From Cinclus cinclus (taxonomy: Eukaryota; Chordata; Aves; Passeriformes; Cinclidae): a DNA stretch of 64,000 nucleotides. Below are positions 38,560 to 49,700 of the stretch, piece by piece. The notes beneath the pieces are model-generated. The model was not told where the DNA came from. It saw nothing but the letters and a program-made list of their open reading frames with translations, and made no database searches. The first letter of the stretch is position 1, and each line of letters begins with the position of its first letter. The position numbers and the translations under genes were made by a program. The stretch is from positions 107,998,181 through 108,062,180 of the forward strand of contig NC_085047.1 in assembly GCF_963662255.1 (NCBI RefSeq), written 5' to 3'.

Positions 38560-39945
38560 TTTCCCAATAGTGCTAAGGTATTCAGGGCAATAAAAATGAA
38601 AGTTGGCTGCAGAGAGATACAGAAGAGCCTCAGAGTGTCAACTGGGCAATAAAAAAGACAGATGAAATTCAATATTAAGAATACGTGGAGGAAAAGAAAT
38701 CTCAAATTTACGTACTCAGTGTGAGCTCCAAACTAGTTATTGCCACTCAGGAAAGAGATCCCTGAGTTATAAAAGGTCTGTGAAAATATCAACTCTATCT
38801 TAGAAGCTGTCAAAAAGCAAATCAAATGCTGGCCATTACTATGACAGAAATGGAGAGCAGCATACCAAATATCATTATGGTATTATTTAAAGTCTTCAGG
38901 TGTTCACAATTTGAATACTGTGGGCTATTTTGCTTCCCTTATCACTAAAAAGATACAGCAGGAATACAGTAAGGACAACAGAAATCATTGAAAGCTAAGG
39001 AGAAATGGCTTCCATGTAAATAATGACTACAGAAGAGTCTTCAAGGTAAGGTGAGGGGAGGGTGAACGAGCATGCAAGTCCTCTGAACCTGAGAAAGAGG
39101 AAGAGATTGCCCAGGGGATGCACACCAACAAAAAGAGCACAACATTACAGACTAATCATTAAACCATGCTAGATAGAGGCTGAGGCCCAACAGACAGGTA
39201 CAACTCCAGGAAGAGGGTCCTGGCACCATCCCTGACAGCTTTCCAAAATCATCCTCTCAATGTACAGTGGACAAAAAGAGCCTACCCAATACTGGGCTTC
39301 CCCATGTGTGCTGGGAACAAATCAGAGGGGGTGGCTCGGCTGCTACAGGAGCCCGTGGTGTGTTCATGCCTGAAGGGCTGTGTGCAGTGCTGGTCTCCAG
39401 GAGAATGCTGTGGGGTTACAGAAGAGCAACTGGAAACAATCAAGGGGCTGGAGCACACTCAGAGAGCTGGGATGCTTCACTTTGTAGAGGAGAAGGGAGA
39501 TAGGACTGAGTCTTGAAAAGCCTGAAAGAGTGAACAAGCTGCATAAGGAAATAATTTACCTAATCTTGTAGTACAACCACTTGGTATATGATGCACAGTT
39601 GGTTTAAAAGAAAGTATTTCTTCAGCTAGTGGGCTACCCACTTCCGGATTTTGCTGCACAAGTTTATGGAAACAGATGTTTATCAGCTGGTTTATAAGAG
39701 AGCTAGACAAATTGATGGAAAACAAGTCTGTAAACAGATGCTAAAAAGCAATGGGGCCAAAATGCAACCTCTAGGATTTTTAATATAGTGTTTGCAGATG
39801 TTGTAGTGAGATGGAAAAATGGATCCCAGAAATTGTCCAAGCTCATGTGCTCTCCCTATCATCTCCTGTTGCCATTTTCAGGAGAAATAATCCTTGGCTT
39901 GATGCACCATTGTTCTGACCCAGCAGGACATTTTGTACAAACTTA
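38560..39945 (+). mobile_element. Ancient CR1 LINE, plus strand, in two pieces
   Basis: The first piece (about 38560-39050) shows GTTGGCTGCAGAGAGATAC (38602), GGGCAATAAAAAAGACAGATG (part, 38644), CACTCAGGAAAGAGATCCCTG (part, 38746) and TTTGAATACTGTGGGC (38911), in ORF2 order. The second (about 39380-39945) shows TGTGTGCAGTGCTGGTCTCC (39380), GGGGCTGGAGCACACTCAGA (39444), GAGTGAACAAGCTGCATAAGG (part, 39528), GTTTAAAAGAAAGTATTTCTTC (part, 39602) and the 3' end TGATGCACCATTGTTCTGACCC (part, 39900). This is the CR1 type shared among birds, turtles and crocodilians, with a TCTGACCCAG 3' end in place of the TTCTATGA repeat. The 39050-39380 part between is not assigned. The same ORF2 region appears in both pieces, so two copies are involved. 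The whole is heavily mutated and non-coding. Confidence 0.7.
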
Positions 39946-40019
39946 AGTTACAGCAAAAGTAGACTACAGCTGAACACAGCTGAGGTGTACTAAGCTGATG
40001 ACTCTTTAGAGATGTGCAG

Positions 40020-40195
40020 AGAACAATTTTTCACTCTTTTAGCACAAGAGCTGGATACAAGAGAGGAAAAAAAAAAAGAAAGAAAATCAGCAAGTGACTA
40101 GTTTAAAACAAGCAACAAGAAATACCTTTTCACACTGTGAGTAGCTAAGGGACAGGGCTCTGCTGCTGGATGATGTGGATGCCAAGGGTTCATGT
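40020..40195 (+). mobile_element. Second ancient CR1 fragment, plus strand
   Basis: Another short match to the same old CR1 type follows about 75 bases after the previous 3' end. It shows CACTCTTTTAGCACAAGAGC (40032), TAGTTTAAAACAAGCAACAAG (part, 40099), AAATACCTTTTCACAC (40120) and GATGATGTGGATGCCAAGG (40170), which is the region just before the CR1 3' untranslated part. The 3' end itself is not seen, which is unusual for a fresh CR1 insertion. Later deletion or a rearrangement would explain it. Confidence 0.6.
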
Positions 40196-41597
40196 CACTT
40201 GGCTACCCTGGGAGCCATGTTCCAGCAGAAATTACTCCCTGGCTCCAGCAGAAATGGTGTGGATGTCAGGTGTCCTCAGACAAGTCCCCTCGGGCATACA
40301 GTCATTTCTTAAATCAAAAAAGAACTGGACATTGCCCTACCTGTGCCCCACTTCAAGCAGCAAGCAACACTGCAGACAGCATTACAGCAGCTCTTTGCAC
40401 ACCCATAGTGCAGTCATTTCTTTATTTCCTCTGCCCCAGTGCCTCTCAGGGAAAATGCTGCTGGTAAGCTTTGATGGGAACAGTGCAACACAGGTTAAAT
40501 CACTGGTATTATTCTTACCTTTTGTATTTACAACCACCACTGAATTTGGTAGTGCTGCGTGTTTTAGTACAGCAGTGTTTGCATGACAAAATATTAAAGA
40601 GCTTTCCACCTTTTTAACATGTATCCTGCTTTCAAGGGCTTATAATTTAGCTGAGAAAATGGTCACAGCTGAAAATCAGCATTCAAAGTCTCAGTGTGGA
40701 CACAGCATTTCATTTCAGTTGTGAGAGGGAAAACAGTATGTCATTTTTATAACTATTAATAGAAGGCTTCTGTGGGATTTTTACTTTCTGGAATTTTTTT
40801 TTTCCTGTTCTAAGACATTTTCCTGTTTCAGGTTAAGCAACTGGATGTATTAATAAGTGACAATCATTGATCACAGCATGAACAAGAAAAGATAACTGTC
40901 TTTTTAAAAAAAGATGGTACAAAATCAGTGTATATTTTCTACAGCTTTACAAGAAACACAAAAGCATAACTACACAGTCATCACTGTCATGCAGGGCTGA
41001 AAAAACTGTAAAAGTTTTTAAACATTGGGTTCATACTTTTATATTCAGGAGAAAAGATACATGCTAACAGTAGGGACATGTCTAAGACAGAGGAATTCTT
41101 AATTTATCATTCTTTACTTTATTTCTTTACTTTAGAGAATTCATGGTTTAAAAGAGGATAACAGCTTTTCTAATTCTCAAGCTTTCTTGGCTGTTTTCAC
41201 TGATATGACTTCAGAAATATTTACTGATTATGGAGTCATTATATCAAAACATCTTGTTTATTAACATAACATTTTAATTTCTTCGCCTTTCTTCCTACAT
41301 GCTGATACACAGAGAACTGGAGCTGTCTGCTGTCCCAGAACATGTATCACACACTTACACATCTCTGTGGAATTCAATTCCTGGCATGGGTGAATAAGAG
41401 GTTAATTCATTTCCAATATCCATCATCAGGAATAAGAAATAATAAAATATTCTATTTTACTTAAGCTTGTGTGCCATTCCTTTCTCTCAAGACTTTCATT
41501 AGAATGTAAGAAAGCAGAAGGAAATTACCACACATTGGGAATAATCTTCCCAAGAGATTAAAAAATTCACATTGGACAGAAAAAAAAAATAAATACA

Positions 41598-41625
41598 TTT
41601 GGGTATGTATATACATATACCCAAA
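41598..41625. other. Perfect 9-bp-stem hairpin
   Basis: TTTGGGTAT (41598-41606) pairs exactly with ATACCCAAA (41617-41625) around a 10-base TA-rich loop that is itself nearly palindromic. It is read directly. No T-tract or gene end lies next to it, so a terminator reading has no support. Confidence 0.7.
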
Positions 41626-43301
41626 GACAAATACATACAAAGAAGCAAACATACACAGCTGTAGTATTTTAGAGGAGATATATGAACAGGGAGAGTGGAA
41701 GGAAAAGGTAAGTGTCCAGGATTCATTGTAATAGAGAGTTTGACAGAAATAGGACAATTGCTATACCCACTCCTAGAATGGGCTTCTAGGCACCGTAGTT
41801 TAAATGTTTCTTGAAATAAGGGAAATCTTAAGACCACTGCAGTCTTCCAGGGAGCCACAATACACAAGAGTAGTCCTGGGCTTATTTCTCTAAGGGGTAC
41901 ACACATCTCCTTTGTGGTTGCAGACTGCACAACCCAGTGCAGAGCTTCCTAAAGCACAGCCATCAGCCCAGACACAGTTTGGGGATGGGAAATACACTCC
42001 ATGTGCTCCTTGTGGTGACAGTTCTTAACTTCATTTCTAGGGAAACTCCTCATGGATCAGTCTTTGAGTTGTCTGTGTCTAATCCCTATTCAGGAAATAT
42101 GCCTTTACATAATCAACTTTATCAATTATTGCACCGTAGCTAATCTCTTGTTACAGAAGAAAGCATTGAGGAGTGATGGCATTACTCTGAGAAAGCTTCA
42201 CCTGTTCCCTATTCATTCTTAGACTTAATAGCCTCAGAGCTCAGTATAGTTCTGAAGTCTCACTGATGGTCTCCTCTGGGGCATTATTACCAGTTTACTC
42301 CCATGATTTGATAATAGGATAAGTTATAAACATACAGAGTTGCTTGAAAGATATAAATTGCTATGCATGCTCTTCTGCAAAGTTCTTGCTGGCAGCAATC
42401 TCAAAATTAAAACCCTTCAATGCTGTTTTCATACACAGAGATATCATTAGAATATTCTCATGGCAGTCTGCATCAACAGTGGTGTGCTCAACTTTCAAGT
42501 GTATCCCATGGTGCTTTCCAGGGAGGTTGCCTGCATGGAGGAATTTGTGCAAGGTAATGCTGCATTTGAATTTAGTGCTCAGCAGGTACTGCAGACAACT
42601 GCTCATGCTCACAACCTCGTGTGAGGAAGCTCTTCTGCCTTAACTCAGAAAATGGTGTAGCACAGGGGTGCTTTTGGGGCTCAAATAAAAATGTCAGATG
42701 AGGGTTAAGATATTTTCTCACAATTGAAATCTCACTGGTGTTTTTTGTGTGGTTTTTCTCCCCTTACAGATATGCTGTTATAGATTATCTTTCCATATTC
42801 TTAAACTGTGTTTTCCTTCAGCCTCACATCCACTATTAAAAATGAAAATATCCTACCATAGTAAAGCAAAGATTTATTGACACCATCAAAAGTATCTGAA
42901 GTTTCAAGTTCAAGAAAGGCCAAGGTTTTGATGCATGAAGCTTGGTTTAGCTTGCCTGATCCAGTCTGCTAAAAGTCTATCCTGACAATTTCCTTTCATA
43001 GCAAAATTCTTAGAAAACAGCTGTAAGCCTTCAATGTTTTAGAGGCATCTGTTAAAAATATTCCCCTCAAAACGTAAAACATTGCCAAACATACATCCTG
43101 TTATGTACAAATAGTAGTCAGTTCATTAAAAGGCAGTTTAAGAACTTCCATGGAAGAGATGGATCCTTGAGACAAACAAGACATGAGATTCCAGAACTGA
43201 AAAAAAACCTTATTTTGGGGATAATTTTTAACAAATATGCCTCCATTTCACCAGGTCTTCTTTTATTAACTGACGGTTTTAAAATTCTTTCAGGCTCCAG
43301 A

Positions 43302-43345
43302 AAAACAAACAAACAAACAACAAAGCCACAGACAAACAAAAAAAT
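43302..43345 (+). repeat. CAAA-type A/C-rich microsatellite
   Basis: A short run of CAAA units followed by irregular ACAAA sequence and then a T-run, of the same kind as the larger tract at 63.1 kb. Confidence 0.85.
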
Positions 43346-46300
43346 TTTTTTTATTACATATGTATTTTTGATAATGTGTGGAGGTACTGAAAAAAGGGAG
43401 ACCCCTCTGCCTCCCTCCTCACTGCCCTGTATACATACATGCTTTACACAGACACATACACTGGAATACCAGTTTTAAAATATACAGTGAGATCCTGGAG
43501 GGTCAACGTTAATGAAACTTTAAAAAGCATGTAAAAACACAACGGAGAAAACCACAGATATTGAAAACCATGCCCAGGGGCTGAGAGAATAATGATAGGA
43601 GGTTCTGCTGTCAGAAACTCTCCTCGGACAGGGGTCTAACCATGCAGGGACTGCCTGCAGCAGAGGTGGAGGTGTTTGCCCAGCTGCCCACCAGCCTCAT
43701 CCCACACTCTGGATCACTCTCCTGCCACTGGTCTCTCTGTAATTGACTCCTGGAAGACTTCAGAGGCTTTCTGAAGGAAGAATAGGAATAAAATCTGCGT
43801 GGTGGGTGGTGGGGGTTGTATCCTAACATTCCTCTGGGGCCCAAGCCTCTTGTATCCACTCCTGCATAACAAAGATGTTACCTATGTAAAATGAACCATT
43901 GCTGGCACAAGAGCCTGGGTGCAGGGTGATCCCCACAGTCCTGGGCTATAAACCCCTTGGAAGCAGTAGCCCTCCTCTCATCAGACTTTTGCAGCTTGGG
44001 CAAAAGCAGTTTGAAGTGCAATAATGAGCCACCAGCCAGCACATTTATAAACCCATGACACTTAGAGCAAATTCCTGTGTGACACAGGATTAGAGAATAA
44101 GGTTCAGAGCATGACAGTACACATGCCAAAGTGACCCCATGGGCTCCATTCCAGAGCATGGAGGAAGAAACAATCAACATCAATATCACTTCCCTTGCAG
44201 TAAATGATTTGGGGAGGGAGATGGGAGGGTGCAATGATACCCTGAACTCACCCTCTCCAGACTGAAACCTTCCACCTTAAATGCATAGGGGTGGAAGAAG
44301 TGAGCTAACATCACAGAAAAGGATGGCTATCAGGAAGTGGGTGTGTACTTAACAACTGCATATATGACCATAAAGTATCCACAGCCCTGTTCCTGGGATT
44401 ATTTTATTAGGCAGACTAAAGTTTAATTTGATTAAGAAAACCAGCTGGTAGATTTGACCAGCAGCTCTTCTCCTTCCACCCACAGAAACATTTTGAGTGT
44501 GTCAGACTGATGACGTCTGTAATTTGAGTGTATCAGACCTGGTGAGGATCCAGTCGGCAGCTTGGATGCAACAAAGTTGGAATGGACTTCTGAGAGACCA
44601 AAATTGTCAGAAATCCTACAGGTGAACTAGAAACAAGTTCATTTAAGAATAATGCATCGTAAAAAGAAAAAAAGAAATCTAGGCTCAGAAGTCAGCCTGA
44701 TTTGAGGCAATATTTTGTCACAAAGATTGAATTGGCTTCTTGTATAAATGGGAACTTGAATTTTATTGTGTGTCTAAGCACACTTATGACATTGTGCAAA
44801 GAAATCTACATTATCAATAAATGTTGACAGGACAAGAGCCACAGAAAACATGTCTTGAAAAGCCCTAGTGATTTTTCTGGTATTCTGAAAAAATGCTAGA
44901 TTGGTAAAACAAGTCACCTCTAGAAGACTCTAATGACAAGCTGCAGAGAATAGGGATTTAACTGCAGGGAAAGATGATATGGCATTAATAACTACTGGTC
45001 TCCCTGCCAGTGAATGGAAGAGGCTTGTCAAAGATACCCCAAAATTAAAACCAGTAAGTGCTTGTCAAGAATATGCAAGATCGTCCTTAAAATAATAGTA
45101 AGCCAAACAACATTAAAAGAAACAAGAAATAAGACCATCAGAAAGAAAAAAAAAAGGTTCCCCTGATTCCTCTTAATTATGTAAAAAAGAAGACAGGACT
45201 AATTTCTATTATCCAACCAAATGCAAACTGGGAAATAAAAGTAAGATTTATTTTTCCCCAAACCACCAAGAGCCACGCACTGTAAATCTCCTCCCTCTTC
45301 TTCCAATCACATAATTGGAAGGTTGTTTGCATATTTTATAAAATACCTGCTGTGCATTACATTACTCAGGCAGTTTATACAAGGAGGAGGAAGCACACTG
45401 GAATTTGCACTGTAAGATGATGAACCTCTGTCATGTGCTGTGGCTCAGGTATCCCTGTCAGATCAGAACTGCACTTTGCCATGTAATGAAGCAACTTAGA
45501 ACTACTTATTCAAAGCCTTGAACTTAATTAGCAGTAGAGGAATGCAACTAACTTGCAGCGAATAAATTGTCAACTTCAGTTCTTTCTATTAATGAACGTT
45601 CTATGATTAGCACAAATTATTCTTATAATTATTCAAATTTAATTCACCATATTATTAAAATAATATTTAGTCTACTGCTCATTCACCAGGAGCATGAATG
45701 TTATAAATGAGTTTATTAATTCTGAATATCTTAGTAGATCACATGGCTCAAGGTGTAAAGCTGAGAGTCAGAGTGTCCGGGCAATTACCTACAGCACTGA
45801 GTTTTACAATAACTTCCCTGCTTTATACTCTGAACACTGAATAAATGTTGGATAAATTGTCATTGGTCCACTTATTCACTAAGCACTTTTGGAAGAGGAA
45901 CATAACTGAGGCAAAAGTAATGCATGTGAGTGTTTCTGAGGGGAAGGAAAATACAGGGGAAAAGTTACAAATGGAAAACACTTCACTAAGATTTTTCACA
46001 AATTCAAACACCACAGCTCTTGAACCGAAGCTGTCAACAAGCTCCCAGTTAATAACATTCCTGTCAATAGGAAGAGAACTCACAAGAGGATGCTTCACTC
46101 AAAACTCTACTTGTAAGGATGCTAATAAATCTCAGTCAACATTTAATAACCCAGTCCACCCAGTGCAACTCCAATACAGGTAAATTCATAGTACCTAAAG
46201 TACCTAAAACAAGAGTTTGCTACCTTGCTTCTTGTGCTGCCCTGAACTCCTTCCAAGATCTCTGGTCTTAAATATTTTTCTTCTTTTCTCCAAAGGATTT

Positions 46301-46413
46301 ATTTCAGAAGATCGACTGCAGTTGTGGTCTTCCCTCTGTGCCTGCTGCAGTGAGTGAGGGAAATCTGCAGGCTATGGAAAAGGACATTTTGGATTATGAA
46401 ATAAATCCTTCAT

Positions 46414-46714
46414 TCAAAGACAGAGAGACTTTTAACTAGAATCTGTAGTGACAAGGGTCAATGCATTTAAATGTAAAAAGGCGATTGGATTAGATTAGAT
46501 TAGATTAGATTAGATTAGATTAGATTAAATATTTTTCACAATGAGAGTGGTGAGACACTGGAGCAGTGGAGAAGTTGTGGATGCTCCATCCATGGAAATG
46601 TTCATGGCCAGGATGAATGGAGATTTTATCTAGTAAAAGATGTCTTTGCCAATGGACTAGATGATTTATAAAGGCCCCTTCCAACCCAAACCATTCTGTG
46701 AGTCTGTGAAAAAA
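46414..46714 (+). mobile_element. CR1 LINE 3' end, plus strand
   Basis: In order this copy shows AAAGACAGAGAGACTTTTAACTAG (part, 46417), ATCTGTAGTGACAAGGGTCAATG (part, 46441), a GATTAGATTAGAT zone enlarged into a microsatellite, then AATATTTTTCACAATGAGAG (46528), GTGGTGAGACACTGGAGCAG (46547), TGTGGATGCTCCATCCATGG (46575) and a 3' end of CCCCTTCCAACCCAAACCATTCTGTGAG (part, 46675). This is the typical bird CR1 3' region. The tail carries TCTGTGAGTCTGTGA in place of a long 8-bp repeat and then A-rich sequence. It is a 5'-truncated copy of about 300 bases with no coding ability. Confidence 0.88.
46488..46527 (+). repeat. (GATTA)8 microsatellite inside CR1
   Basis: Eight perfect GATTA units, 40 bases, are read directly. 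They sit where CR1 3' regions normally have a single TTTAGATTAGAT motif, so the array most likely grew by slippage from that motif after insertion. A 40-base perfect pentamer run is likely to vary in length between individuals. Confidence 0.95.
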
Positions 46715-49700
46715 ACCCACAGAGATGAAAGGGAAAGATGAGTAGAGGTGTGAAAGAATTTGCACATTAAAAGGAAAAAAAAGGACTGAGAGTCTTCATG
46801 CAAAAGGGAAAAAAAAAAAAAACAGAAGTTTTTTGAAAGCAGGAAAGTAGGACTCTTGTGGCAGAGAGAATGGAGACATATCCTATCCACCACACCTTAG
46901 CCCTGGACCCCAAGCCCCTGGGCCTGCACCAGTGACCTGCGCCACTCTTCTGTATCAGTCCTCAGAAAAAACTTCACCCATGGGGTGCTCACACAGCCTG
47001 CACTTGGCCACCTGCACTAAGGGACCTGGCAAACACCAACTACATAAGATCAGCCACAGATGTTGAGAAAAATCAATGAAGAACTCAGAGTAGTGAACAG
47101 GGTTTATCAGCCGAAAGAGTGGAAATGGGGAACTATTGAACAGCAGATCTATAACAAGAGGAATTTGGGACTTGTTTAACATGATCGTTTTACCTGAGAA
47201 AGCAAAGAAGAGATGTCATTTAAGGCACAAAAGAGTACATCTAGGTTAGTCCTTGATAATAACCAGGAGGCAGGAGAGTGTTCCAGCTCAGTCCCAGTGC
47301 AGCTCCCAGCCCAACCCATGCCAGGACATCCCTCTGTGAGCACAGCTAAGGCATACACTGGGGAATCTCCTCATGTCAGGATGGTGCCTCCTACCCAAGG
47401 AAATTACTTTCAAATGAAAGATTTTTCATAGATTATTGTTAAACAGAAGCACATTATGACAAGAAAGCTTCTGGTCTGACTCAGTAAGCAGTGTCTGTAG
47501 TCTTTGGTAATTCGTAACAACTTTTTATGCTATATATTTATGACTTACAGATACCATTTTGCAGTATTTTTCTAGCTCAGAACTAACTGATGGAAGCACC
47601 ATAAGATGTCTTAAAAGATATTTCCTCTAGATGGAAATTGAAACATTTTTTACAAAAGCTTGGACACGCTTGGACATATTCTCTCCTAAAAAAACAGACT
47701 GTAGGCAGAGCACATATTAGATCACATAATGAGAAGTGAGATGTATAAATTCCTTCTTTTTTATAAATGCAAACCATACGTTCCCCCTGTCAACCCTCTG
47801 TCCCCTGCAAGTACAAAAACAGGTCAGAGGAAAGAAAAGGTGCTCCTGTTATGATGGACTCATTCCAAGAGACGGGCTCTTTTGTTTGAAGGGATAGGCA
47901 CACAGTCCATCCTTACTCTGCTACAGTGGTCCTGAGGGTGTTTGCCTCTAAAATCCTTGCAATAACTCTAGACCAATATGTCACCATCACCTTATTCACC
48001 TGTTATGATCAGTGCACTCCAAAATTCAACATCTAGCTGATTCTTTCTTCACAGCAGCATCTTATGAAAATTCCCCATAATTTGAGTAAAATTTCAGTTA
48101 GCACTTGTCAAAGACCAGACTTCCATATGCTCAAGTCAAACTCTTTTCCAATCAACCAACTGCACATATTGAGCAATATATAACTATTTATGGCCAAATG
48201 TATCATGCAAATAGTGTTTCTGCTAATATAACAATGCAGGATGGCTGTTCATTTGCCTGTGCAAAATGAGCTGATGGTTGTGATTTAATTTATGGTGGAC
48301 AAGAGATAGTACTGTCTTAGAGCTATATGGAATTCTCATTGTTTCTTTTTATTGGTGGAAGCTGAAAAGCAATGAAAAGTAATCTGCCCTACAATTCTAT
48401 GGTTCAGGAAATAGTCCATGAGAAAGTCTACTTTTAAAAAAAGGAATCAATAACGGAAAGAGAAAGGAGGGTGTCAACAATAGATGAATGATACACAGAC
48501 ATGTCCATGGTGATCTGAATAATTCAGCACACAAAATAAAAGCATGCTTCACATCTGGCACCATAAAAGATAAAGCTATCTAGTCTGTTTTAAAAGTATA
48601 ATGATTACAAGGGAGCACTTCTGATTCATGCTCAGGTCTAGTTTGAGTGCCAAACCTGTGGTCCCCACAAAAGAATATCTCAAAGCTCTGGGTTGAAAGT
48701 GCTCCAGCTGCAAAGTTTTAATTTACTAGAAACAGTAAAGTTTTCAAGTGCCATCTGTTACCAGTAAACCCCAGTGGTGCTGACCAGTCTGCCAAGACCC
48801 TGCGCCCTTTAGATATCTCCATCCACCAAGTGAGATGCCCAAAAATGACCACTGCAGTTATTTCTCTGGCTGCACTGAGAACAACCCTGTTTTCACACAC
48901 CCTCCCTACACCTCCTCCTAGAGCCCCACCAAGCCTCCTTTTGCACCTGAGTTTGGGGTGCCAGTCTAAAAAGCAACCCTTCCAGACTCCTTGACTTTAT
49001 GTGTCTGAAGTTTCAACAACACACCATCTGAGACTACAACTGGTTCCAAATGCGCTGATCTTCCAGCAAATGCTTCTTTTCCAAGTGGAGACAGACCAGC
49101 AGCTAAGCACCAAATGCTTCCAGTGGGTCCATATGTCTTTCAAATTTTCACCAAGATGCAATGAAAGAGAAAACTCAGCAAGCAGAAAATTCCTTCCTAC
49201 TGTGTGAAGATATGTGAGAGCCATGCCTTTACTACGCCATCAGAGCTTACGTACTCAGCCTGGTGCAAAACCGGGTCTGTATCTCTTGGGGAAGCCAAGG
49301 GGGGCACGTGGAGGAGTGCTGCTGCTGCTGCAGGGAGGCACTTTGATCCCAGCCACAGCAGAAGAGCCCCTCGTTGCCAGTGAGAGCAGTGCCAGCAGCC
49401 CGTGCCACTGGCAGGGCCCTGGCTGCCTCGGCCAGGCACTGCCCCGTGCCAGCCTCCCACGGGCCAGCTGGGAGAGATGGCTCAGCCCTGTCCCTGGACA
49501 GGCACCAGCCCTGCTCCTGGAACCTCCCAGACATTTCTCATAAAGTAACAGCGCCGTTACACACGTCACTGCCCTGGTATTTAATAAGGGATCTACGGCA
49601 AACAATACTTTTTGTACTAAATTAATGGTTTTTGAAGTGCAGCAAGGTGCAGAGTCTTCCAATAGGGAAGTGTTGCTGCCAGCTAGTTTTTCAATGTAAA

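Larger units (their letters stand above)
40196..46413. other. Gene-free stretch, no repeat family recognised
   Basis: No exon or transposon is recognised. Open frames of up to 143 codons on the minus strand (41499-41930) have no known domain. The stretch includes a hairpin at 41598-41625, an A/C tract at 43302-43345 and a spaced 17-base direct repeat near 44.5 kb. About 45280-45700 is rich in TAAT, ATTA and an octamer-like TTTGCATA. That resembles a developmental enhancer, but nothing in a single sequence can prove it. Confidence 0.55.

Noticed and set aside
41499..41930. 143-codon minus-strand open frame with hydrophobic stretches
   Set aside because: The F, Y and L content follows A-rich plus-strand sequence. 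I recognise no family and another frame is open over the same place.
44574..44610. CR1 3' end from GTTGGAATGGACTTCTGAGAG
   Set aside because: Too short, with no other CR1 motif in order on either side.
49240..49545. CpG island promoter
   Set aside because: CpG pairs are clearly fewer than expected from base content and no exon or donor site follows.
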